NCBI GenBank assembly: GCA_015039365.1
Contig: WION01000042.1
Span: 124,001-188,000, forward strand
Direction: 5' to 3'
DNA length: 64,000 bases
From: Amanita rubescens
Taxonomy: Eukaryota; Basidiomycota; Agaricomycetes; Agaricales; Amanitaceae
Shown: piece by piece, positions 12,488 to 21,029 of the stretch
How the letters are laid out: each line of letters begins with the position of its first letter
Position numbering within the stretch: the stretch's first letter is position 1
Notes under the pieces: generated by a model
What the model saw: only the letters and a program-made list of their open reading frames with translations
The model's database searches: none
Told to the model about the DNA's origin: nothing
Position numbers and translations under genes: made by a program

Positions 12488-13039
12488 TTAGACGAGGAAG
12501 GCGGTGGTGATGATTATGATATAGGCGGATAAAAGACGCCAAAAGAAACGGAAGTTTCTTTGATTTTCGAGGTTTTCGACCTCTTGATTATCTCTTTCGA
12601 GATTACGGCGTGTACGCCTATTTGCTATGTGTTGGGCTACTGAAGTGCCCCTGGGTGGAATCCAAAGATCTAAGGTGGGCGGAACTCCTTCTTCGATAGC
12701 TGCTTGTCGACGACGATGTATTATTTCGTCTTGCAAGGTACGACCGTTTCTAAGTCGTGCGGCTAGGAAGTGATCTCTTCGATCGTGAACTGTGACAGGT
12801 CCACGAGTTGTAACACCAAATCTGGTGTCAGGGTTGACAACACGAACTATCGTCCTAGAATAGGACGAAGATGGAATTGGTGCCAGTGTATCAATAAAAG
12901 TCCGGTCCCCTAAGATTAAGGGAAACGGTGGGATTGGAGCGTCGTAAGAAGGAGGTAATCTCCGGGCAGGAGGAAATGATTCTCCTTCAGCTTCGTAAAC
13001 TGGTAGCGGAGTACTAGTTTCGGAATCCAGTTTTCTTTC
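12488..13039 (-). CDS. Open frame upstream of copia Gag-Pol, probable downstream exon
   Basis: An open frame of 183 codons that contains no ATG. It begins immediately after a strong 3' splice site look-alike (CTCTTTTAG, complement of 13040-13048), so it may be a second exon. It is Pro/Arg-rich, with a basic central part (IANRRTRRNLERDNQ) and a short hydrophobic C-terminus (LLSAYIIIITTAFLV), compatible with a tail anchor. Its TAA (12488-12490) is followed after one base by the Gag-Pol ATG. The upstream exon is not resolved: an ATG with a possible donor near 13115 gives the wrong phase. Product unknown. Confidence 0.45.
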   Translation of the reverse strand, partial: ERKLDSETSTPLPVYEAEGESFPPARRLPPSYDAPIPPFPLILGDRTFIDTLAPIPSSSYSRTIVRVVNPDTRFGVTTRGPVTVHDRRDHFLAARLRNGRTLQDEIIHRRRQAAIEEGVPPTLDLWIPPRGTSVAQHIANRRTRRNLERDNQEVENLENQRNFRFFWRLLSAYIIIITTAFLV

Positions 13040-13938
13040 CTAAAAGAGAATTTAATGAGCTTAAAGCTTAATTAAAGCTAAAAGTCTAATTCGTCTTTTT
13101 AATAAGTTACCAGGGTGCCATAGACTAGAATGTCAGACTATATAGAGTTCCTCGGTTACGAGTACAGTCCATATTCGGTTAAACCAACCGACCCTGAGTA
13201 ACTTAGTTATAAGCCAAGCTTAGATAAAGCTCAGGTCCACAGGTCCACTCGGTCTTGAAAGCTCGGATTATCCCTGAATGCTGTAAATGACATGCAAAAT
13301 CAATCGCTGGCTCAAGCACTCTTGGGCGAACCACGGTTTTACCCGTTGCGATTGTAAATAGAAATAATGTCTGGTCCTTAAACCCCCCAGACCATTATAT
13401 AAGCACAACCAGTAATCAATATGAAACTTCTAAATGGGATTATGGGATCACCATAGAGCCCAAACTTAGAATGATCCTAATGATCATTCTGACTAAAGGA
13501 GTCCCTAAGGGCGCATCCTTAATAGACTGCGTGTACCACCCACAATGAGGTGTCAGCACGTCCTTTATACTAGAAGTTTCTATATACGAGCCATATTGTA
13601 TTATAAAGCCTCTAGGGGCTTATGATGTTATATCGTGCATGAATACCCCAGTCACATCACAGAGGGCAAGTATAACTCTGTGGGGGCCGACGTTGCCATG
13701 CCAGCGTCGAGAAACATAGGTAGTACCCTTATCCCTGGGTGTCTAGGAGATCCCCCTAAAGCCCTAGGGTCCGGGCGCATGTCATTAGCGCATATGCCAT
13801 ATCAAGGATTAGTGATATCAAGATGATAAGACCATATCAGGCTCGCTGCGATACTATACCAGTGGGACATCATGTCGGATGACGAGCAAGCGAGCGGCGA
13901 TGTGGGTCCTGGCAATATCGACGGCGGGGCCCATAACC
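13040..13938 (-). other. Long 5' leader of the copia element
   Basis: About 0.9 kb between the 5' LTR and the upstream open frame. I see no convincing coding region on either strand. It begins with a primer-binding-like sequence (13922-13938) and probably contains packaging and splice signals. Confidence 0.5.
13922..13938 (-). promoter_or_regulatory. Primer-binding site of the copia element (half initiator-tRNA type)
   Basis: On the element strand the bases immediately after the 5' LTR read GGTTATGGGCCCCGCCG. Their complement resembles the anticodon arm of eukaryotic initiator tRNA-Met (GGGCYCATAACC), not a tRNA 3' end. Drosophila copia and yeast Ty5 are known to prime from a half-tRNA of this kind. 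Confidence 0.6.
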
Positions 13939-14343
13939 TAACGAAGAAGACAGGTCTACGCGAGAGCGTGTCCACAGCATGAGCAGGTGCAATAGCTTAC
14001 CTATTGCAATATGATCTTAGCACTACCCTTCGGCGTAGTAGTGATAGTAAGAGGAAGAGAATGGATTGTCCTATTCTACGATACAGGACAGGTTTATATA
14101 CTAAGAGAGAACAAATATGTGTCTACATATGTGTAAGTGTATAGTATAGATGAGAAAGTATGGCGTGCTAAGCACACCATAAGATGTGATCATGAGTATC
14201 ATGATGTCACCATGATATCATAATGAAGTCATTATGATGTCATCTCTATGTCATACATAAAGGATGATGCGAGCGATATGAGTAACATTGATTGTAGTCA
14301 ATCAGTAGTTAATCATTCTATAAATATATTTCTATATTTAACA
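13939..14343 (-). repeat. 5' LTR of the copia element
   Basis: 405-bp partner of 6208-6617, with the same ends. It is five bases shorter because of indels near 14195-14210. Confidence 0.93.
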
Positions 14344-14348
14344 ATAGC

Positions 14349-16121
14349 GTCTGGATAAGTGGGGGGAGGGGTTTCCTCATGTACCGGTCCTCGGCGGATT
14401 TCTCGTCGTTGATGGTGTTTGGTAGTGTGATGCGGGGCTCCGCACATGTAACAGCCTTGAGTTCCAGGGATGTCTTCTCCTTCAAAGGCTAGGTTATTTG
14501 GTTCGAACGATACTAATCGTTCAGCTGAGGGATCAGGTCCGTGCAGGTGAAAGATAGTACGACGTGTCGGATTTTCAGGAATAGGGACATCGCGTCCTTC
14601 AATTGTATGTCCCGTTTGAAGTGCGATGACGGCGGCGTCTTGGTATTCGTTACTGGTATTAGGTCTGTTAGGGTTACGATCGTGCCTCCATACGAGATTG
14701 TTAATCGTCGTTTGTAGTTGTCGTAGTATAGTTACATCCCAACCATCAGGGGTCATCATTGGGTTGAGACGGTCACTAAGGGTTCGAATACGTTCGAACG
14801 TAGCATTGACGGGAGTGCGGGGAAATACAGGGCGTCCGTGCATCCAGGCCATGCCAGTGTCTAAAGCGGGTTGTCGTGTTGGTTGGATGAAATGGTGACG
14901 ATGTCCGGCAGTGGTAAGACGGACTGCTTCCTCGAGGTATACGTCTCCTCGTAAGTCACAGAACCAATGAATATTGTTCCAGATCATCAAGGTGATCCAG
15001 CGGTTGTGTTGCGGTTCTCGGAACCGACGAGTAAGATTAATAATGACGTTAACGAGGGCCATCAGATCAGGGCGAACATATCTATTCAAGATGAACAGAT
15101 AGTTGTTGGCAAAGGTCCAGGACGTGAACAACGTCCAGATTCGGTAAAAGGCTCGTCGAATAATCGGATCGACGAAGGAAGGAATGGCATAGTGCGTCAA
15201 GATGATGTCAATAGCAGGGATATCAGGTGCAGGCACATTAAAATTGTCGTCGTTGACAGAAGCGTGCTGAAATAAGAACCTAGGAATAGGTCCTTCGGCA
15301 GGGAGTCTAGGCGCTGGGCTCATCGATCGAGTATAGGTTTCCCTCATTAAATCTAATGGGGTGTAAAGGGGCCTTGGCGATGGGGTGTTTTCTGGGAAGA
15401 CAATAGGGATTGAAATGGGATTGACGAGTCTTTCATTGATCTCATCATCGGTGATGGCGTTAGCGGTGACAACATCGAGTTCAGCGGCGACAGCGTTAGC
15501 AGCAGCAGAGATGGCGGCAGTGGTCCTTGCTCTTTCAAGGTAGTTGTCTACGAGTTCTTCGTCGATGGGAGGAATTCCCATAGTAAAGGCGGTGGTGTTG
15601 AACATGAGTAGTCCTTCTCGCATGATCCGGATATCTTCAGGGGTAGTATCGGGACGTGGTCCGCGTGCGTAGGTGATTACCATTTGGTCTCTGGTGGCGA
15701 ATACTTGAGCTACCATTTCCTGCATCTCAAGTGGCACAGGAGTATTAGGGGGAATAGCGTTCCCCATATCTGTGATGTTTCGCATTAGTTCTTCTATCGT
15801 AGAATCGTTCGATGATGGAAGGGTATAGGATGAATCAGAAGATAAAGAGTCTTCATTTCGGGGTATGAATTCCTCATCAGAAGGAATTATAGGGAACCAT
15901 TCTGTACCGATAGATGTATAATGTAACATACAGACGGGAGGAGGAATTGGCAATGGCGCAGGCGATTCCTCTCTAGAAGGGGTCGGAGGGACGGTTTCCT
16001 CGACGACTGTTGAAGCGGCTGGAGTAGCAGCGGCGGACAGGTTGTTAATGGGGGAGGACATGGTTTCAAGGACGATGTTTTCGTGATTTACGAGTAGTGG
16101 GGATAATTGCTGTGATTTCAT
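14349..16121 (-). pseudogene. N-terminal and central part of ORF3 of chromovirus B
   Basis: Starts with ATG at 16121 inside the end of pol and matches the intact ORF3 of copy C closely. It includes the CCHH motif (CYMCGAPHHTTKHH) near 14440. The frame is broken at 14348 by the copia insertion and continues at 6202. The product is unknown; see the intact copy at 24561-26771. Confidence 0.85.
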
Positions 16122-18765
16122 GTTGTTCCTTATATTCGTTTAAGGTCTCCTCGGAGTGTTCCAGGTTTTCCTCGGTTTCCCATGAATTGTCAGATGTCGG
16201 ATAGCCTTTCCATTTGACTAAAAATTGCCATTGGTTTCCTTTTCTTCGGTGCGAGACAATTGTCTCAATTTCGTATTCTTCTTTGTTATCTATAAGGTCT
16301 GGGGTTGGTCTAGTAAAGTTTGGACCATGTATTTCATTTTCGTGGTAAGGAGTAAGGAGTGAAACATGAAAAACGGGGTGAATCTTCCATCTTGGGGGAA
16401 GTTCAAGTTTAGCGGTGACAGGTCCTATGATCTTCTCGATCTTGAACGGTCCTTCTCGTCTAGGCGAGAATTTTCTTATTTGTCCTGTTTTCAGGTTTCG
16501 TGAGTCTAGCCATACCAAGTCTCCTTCTTTAAATGTGGGAGATTTCCCTTTGACATGTTGAGTCATTAGCTGTCTGGCTAATTCGTGTGCGGCGAGAGCT
16601 TCGTCTCGTATTTGCATTAAGACCTTGAAGCGGTCTTCAGCGGCGGGTACGTTGATTCGCGGGAATGCTGTGGGGATAGCCACAGGCTCTATTCCAAACA
16701 TGATTTCAAATGGCGTCATCTTTGTAGATTGATGTATCCGTTGATTGTGTGTGAATTCTGCTAATGGCAGATGATCTTTCCACTGTTTTGGATGATCAAC
16801 GCAGTATAACCGGAGGTAAGTTTCTAGCTCCTGATTGAGTCGTTCCGATTCTCCGTCAGTTTGCGGATGAAAGGCGGTTGACTTTCTATGATCAATTCCG
16901 AAGATTTTGCAGATTTCTTCGAAAACTTTGGAGGTAAATTGTGGTCCTCTATCGGATATGAGGATTGTCGGTAACCCGTAACGTTTGTAAACGTCGTTAA
17001 TGTAAGAATTGGCGGTATCCATAGCGGTAAAAGATTTTTTGCATGGTATGAATATTATGCCCTTTGTTAAGCCTTGATCGACCACGGTCAAAACAGAATC
17101 AAAACCGTCGATAATTGGCAGATCTGTGATGAAGTCCATCGAAACTTGTTCGAATGGGCGTGTGGCGTGGGATTTAATAGGCATCAAACCCAGTGTGATC
17201 GGGTGTGTATTAACCTTCATTTGTTGACATAAGGCACAGCCTTCGACCCATTTAGATACGGTCGTTGTCATTCCAGGCCAATAATAGTCACGGCGGATAA
17301 GCTCTAGTGTTTTTAATCATCCAGGGTGACCCATAACTACGGGGTCATGATGTGATTTGATTATTTCGTTTCGTAATTCTTCATTTTGAGGAACATAAAC
17401 GCGTCCTTGATAACGAATGATGTTGTCGTCGTTCTTCCAGTCATTAAACTTTGATCGGAGGGGTAGTTTTCCGTGTTTAAGACCGTCGATTACAACTTTA
17501 GCGAATTTGTCTTGTGGCAATAATTCAGTGATTTTATCTGCCCAAGATACATTGATTGCGGCAATAACCATGTCATCAGTGATCATGGTTTGTGGAATTT
17601 CTTTTGCTTTTGCCTCTTCTTCGTTAATATGGTCAGGGCGTCTCGATAAAGCGTCTGCTTGAATAAGTTTTGATCCAGGGACGTGTTCTAACTTGATATC
17701 GAACTCCGTGATTTCTTGCCACCAGCGTGACTGTCTGGCGGTCATCTTTTGCGGATGTTTGTAATATGATAAATTCTTATGATCACAGTGGATCATGATC
17801 GTGTGTGGGCTTCCTTTTAGAAGGTGTCTCCAGGTTTCAAACGCTTTCTTTATTGCTAATAACTCGCGATCGTATACTTGATATCTTTGTTCGGTATCGG
17901 TTAACCGATGACTGATAAATCCACATGGGTGCAGTTCTCCATCAGATCCCCGTTGTTTTAGGACGGCTCCTACCGCCCAGTTTGACGCATCGGTCTCTAA
18001 TAAAAACGGTTTTGTCGGATCTGGCATAACTAGAACCGGTTCTTCTAGGAATTTCTCTTTTAACGTGTCAAATGCTTTCTGACACTCTGCATCCCATTGG
18101 AAGGGGACTGTTTTCTTTGTAAGTTCCGTGAGCGGAGCTATAAATTTCCTGTAAAAGTTTGCGAACCCTAGAAATGACCGTATTTGTTTAACGGTTTTCG
18201 GTTCAGGCCATTTGCTGATTCCAGCGAGTTTTACGGGGTCCATCATGATCTTTCCTTCTTTAACAATCATCCCCAGGAATTCAACTTCCTTGGCGACGAA
18301 TTTACATTTTTCTAATTTGAGGAATAGATCATTTTCTTTTAGCCGTTGCAAGACTTGCTGAGTGCGCTCCCTCGTTTCTGCCTTGTTCACTCCATATATC
18401 AACATGTCGTCAATGTAGACGACTAGCCATCCTTCAGCTATCATGTCGCAGAAGTATTCGTTCATCATTGTTTGAAATGTCGACGGTGAATTGCATAATC
18501 CAAAAAGCATTACGGTAGGCTCGAAGAGACCACGGTTCGTCGTGAATGCGGCCTTCCATTCGTCGCCTTTCTTTATTCGCACATTATTGTAACCCCATCG
18601 GAGGTCTAACTTGGAGAAATATTTTGCTTTTCTTAGTTTTAATAATAAGTCGGATACTAAAGGAAGGGGATAGGCATTCCGTTTCGTCCAGCTATTGATG
18701 TATCGGTAATCTTGGCAGGGTCTCAACTCTCCTTTTTCTTTCTTTGCAACGTAAAAGAAAGGAGA
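16066..18765 (-). pseudogene. Pol of chromovirus B, RT to chromodomain part
   Basis: RT (YIDDMLIYG near 18410), RNase H, integrase (zinc-binding HHCC, then D, D and E motifs, with SDRGPQFTS near 16950) and a C-terminal chromodomain (FLVKWKGYP near 16220). Defects: TGA at 17317-17319 where copy C reads CGA, and a 21-base deletion near 18140 that removes GNYAEIV next to a short direct repeat. The 5' part of pol is displaced to 27258-28150 by the insertion of element C. Confidence 0.93.
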
Positions 18766-18842
18766 TGTTACAAACGTACGTCATGGCCTGTCTTTTCCTT
18801 ATCTTATCATCCCTCCTATGCCGTTATTTGCATATGCGTTCC

Positions 18843-18953
18843 TTCCGGAACATTCATCGTTTATCATATGCCAATTACCTTTATCACATGTATGTTCGTT
18901 TTTCACATGTTAACCGTTTCATTATCACATGCAACCGTTTTCATTATCACATG
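18843..18953 (+). promoter_or_regulatory. U3 control region: heat-shock-element-like core and GATA-type motifs
   Basis: TTCCGGAACATTC at 18843-18855 fits TTCnnGAAnnTTC, the three-unit heat-shock element. Downstream are TTATCATATG (18861), TTATCACATG (18881, 18922, 18944) and a decayed TTTCACATG (18900). Read on the other strand each intact one contains TGATAA, the HGATAR site of fungal GATA factors. The other copies keep both kinds of motif. No binding data exist here. Confidence 0.5.
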
Positions 18954-18990
18954 CATATATACTTACCATATTTGCGTATGTACTCTGTAC

Positions 18991-19024
18991 TATATAAATC
19001 ACGCAAATATACGACTAGACCTCA
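18991..19024 (+). promoter_or_regulatory. TATA box and inferred RNA start of chromovirus C
   Basis: TATATAA at 18991-18997. A start about 33 bases downstream would give an RNA beginning AGTCTAGTTTTA (19024-19035), which is complementary to the bases just after the LTR. The start point is inferred from this geometry only. Confidence 0.55.
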
Positions 19025-19190
19025 GTCTAGTTTTAACAGTCAAAATCTGTCTCGTTATCGTCTAAGCTCCCTTGAGGACTTATCCGATAACACTCCTATT
19101 TCTTTGAACGTTCTTAAGTGCCGGAATTCCCTTGAGGAACCTACGGTACCTGATAGGCTTGACTTATCAGTGAACGAACAAACGTAACAA

Positions 19191-19202
19191 TAAAACTAGA
19201 CT
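19191..19202 (+). promoter_or_regulatory. Primer-binding site of chromovirus C, self-priming type
   Basis: TAAAACTAGACT lies one base after the 5' LTR. It is perfectly complementary to AGTCTAGTTTTA at 19024-19035 in the LTR. I see no tRNA 3'-end complement (TGG...) here. Tf1 of fission yeast is known to prime by folding back its own RNA 5' end. Confidence 0.55.
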
Positions 19203-19226
19203 CCTCTCCGAGCACGATAGCTTTAA

Positions 19227-21029
19227 CGCTCTCACCTCCCATCATTCACCATTGCTCCACGACAATCTAAAAGTACCCCTCCGAATAACGCCAAACAAAA
19301 CCCCCTTGACCATCTCTATTATCTCAACGAACATTCCATTCATTGGGATAAACGAGAAAACGGCTGGTGTTATACCGCTTCAGGAAAACCCGTACCAGGT
19401 CACCAGTTCTGGGTAAAACAAAAACTTGGAAGACCACCAAATCAATCCTTCCCGTTCGAAGGAGGATTATATCTAAACGAACGCAAACTTGCCTTTCACG
19501 AAGGAAGTAAACGTTGGTACGCCACTGAATCAGAAACAGGAGAAGAACCGTACTTTATTAGAGACGAATACTTTGAAGGAGAACCCTTCATAGGAGGAAA
19601 AGAGGAGTTAACACAAACCGCACTACAACGTTGGAAGAAAGCGAACGAGCCAGAAACCTTAACCATTAGCCAAGAAACTCCCGTTGTATCACCGCACATT
19701 CATTACAGAGAAAGCGCTGAACCGTCAGGAGAGTCCGATAAAGAAGACAATAAAGATTCCTTCTCTGAACAAGAGAAAGAAGAAGAATCCCAAGATAAAC
19801 TTGAATACGCACCTGGAACCGAAGACATTGTTATACCCACAGTTGAACAACGAGTTGAAGACGAAACCTCAGCTCAACTCATCGCTTCCTTATCCCTTGC
19901 AACCGAATCTAAACTCGAAGCTACACGACCCGCACCATCACCCCCTGTCGTATTTCCATACTTGTTTGCCCCACCAATCAACCCATTTCCTTCTAGAAAA
20001 GGAAAAGAACGAGATATGAGTGGATCAGGACCCCGGACCGAACCAAGGTCAGATCTACCGAAGATCAAACCTCCTAAACCGTTCGAAGGAGATCGAAAAT
20101 ATCTCAATCCGTTCATAGCGAAAGCCGAATTATTCATGAAAATGAATAAAATGACGGATGCTCAAGATAAGATACAGTTCATTATGTATCATATTGATGG
20201 CAACGCTCAACAATGGCGCGACAACAAAATAACCGAATATGATGCCGAAACGACAAAATACACCAACTATGACGCTTTTATTAAAGAACTGAAAGAAGAT
20301 TGGGGACAAGTAGACGAAGCAGGACTAGCCATGCACAGATTACTCACATGGAGAAAACTCCCAAAGCAATCAATTAATCAATATATTGCGCGCGTCGATC
20401 GAGACATCAATTTAGCCAAAATCACTGACGATACGACGAAATGTCATCTCCTAGTTTTAGGATTACCAAACACCTTACGAGAGAAACTACGACTAGGAGG
20501 TGCCCCGACAACCTATAAATCATTACGAACTCGTATCCTTGACATAGAAGTGGCAAACACCTTATTCTCCACTTTTGGCCAAGTAAAAGAGTTTGATGAC
20601 AAAATGGAAGTCGACGAGGCTGTACTTGAATTAAATCGACAGGCACGACAAATGCAGATTGCTGAAACCTCCATGGAATGGGTAAAAACCGCTGTATGCT
20701 ATGGATGTGGAAAAACAGGACATTTAATCTCGGACTGCCCTAATCCAAAAAAGAAACGACAAAACCTTGGGAATTCACGAGGAAGGGCAGCCCCTAGAGG
20801 ACAATTTCGAGGAAAACCACGCGGCCGAAATAGTAACCGCAACAAAGGGAAAGGAAAAGGAAAAAGAATCAGAGCGCTGGATGCGGATAACGATGAAGAC
20901 GACAGTGGCTCGTCAAGTGAAGAATCCAACAGTGAAAACGACGAAGACCAGAGAATCGCCGTCATACGAGAAATGGCGAAAACATTACCACGTAGCGCCC
21001 GCCGAAAATTGAACAAAAAGGGTTTTTAG
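19227..21029 (+). CDS. Gag of chromovirus C with AUG-less upstream extension
   Basis: 601-codon open frame after a TAA at 19224-19226. The first ATG anywhere downstream of the predicted RNA start is at 20016 (codon 264), so a conventional Gag would be 337 residues. Its core (KPPKPFEGDRKYLNPFIAKA and following helices) is of retrotransposon Gag type, followed by a zinc knuckle CYGCGKTGHLISDC (20697-20738) and a basic RG/KGKGK tail. The upstream 263 codons have a conserved Trp/Tyr-rich block and an acidic Glu/Ser-rich stretch, and stay open in copies A, B and D with exactly the same total length. Gag ends at TAG 21027-21029, directly after GGGTTTT, and pol follows in the -1 frame. Confidence 0.88.
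   Translation, partial: RSHLPSFTIAPRQSKSTPPNNAKQNPLDHLYYLNEHSIHWDKRENGWCYTASGKPVPGHQFWVKQKLGRPPNQSFPFEGGLYLNERKLAFHEGSKRWYATESETGEEPYFIRDEYFEGEPFIGGKEELTQTALQRWKKANEPETLTISQETPVVSPHIHYRESAEPSGESDKEDNKDSFSEQEKEEESQDKLEYAPGTEDIVIPTVEQRVEDETSAQLIASLSLATESKLEATRPAPSPPVVFPYLFAPPINPFPSRKGKERDMSGSGPRTEPRSDLPKIKPPKPFEGDRKYLNPFIAKAELFMKMNKMTDAQDKIQFIMYHIDGNAQQWRDNKITEYDAETTKYTNYDAFIKELKEDWGQVDEAGLAMHRLLTWRKLPKQSINQYIARVDRDINLAKITDDTTKCHLLVLGLPNTLREKLRLGGAPTTYKSLRTRILDIEVANTLFSTFGQVKEFDDKMEVDEAVLELNRQARQMQIAETSMEWVKTAVCYGCGKTGHLISDCPNPKKKRQNLGNSRGRAAPRGQFRGKPRGRNSNRNKGKGKGKRIRALDADNDEDDSGSSSEESNSENDEDQRIAVIREMAKTLPRSARRKLNKKGF

Larger units (their letters stand above)
6208..14343 (-). mobile_element. 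Ty1/copia retrotransposon, nearly intact
   Basis: 8.1-kb element on the minus strand, inserted in ORF3 of chromovirus B. A perfect 5-bp duplication ATAGC lies at 6203-6207 and 14344-14348, and removing the element restores the frame of B ORF3. LTRs are 6208-6617 (410 bp) and 13939-14343 (405 bp). They differ by a small indel block near 6465-6480 and a few substitutions. One long gag-pol frame is broken only by a single in-frame TGA at 7879-7881. The order integrase, RT, RNase H is that of the copia superfamily. Confidence 0.95.
18766..19189 (+). repeat. 5' LTR of chromovirus C
   Basis: 424 bp, TGTTAC...GTAACA. It is the same as 26829-27252 when read side by side. The small open frames across it are LTR sequence and not genes. 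Confidence 0.96.

Noticed and set aside
13040..13125. A first exon ATGGCACCCTG with donor GTAACT for the copia upstream frame
   Set aside because: Joining it to the acceptor at 13040 gives the wrong phase and an early stop.
13635..13826. Open frame in the copia leader
   Set aside because: It is on the strand opposite the element and has no protein-like composition.
18744..19187. Open frames of 117-149 codons across the chromovirus LTRs (also near 5393, 26801 and 30048)
   Set aside because: They lie wholly in LTR sequence, recur in every LTR by homology, and have no protein-like features.
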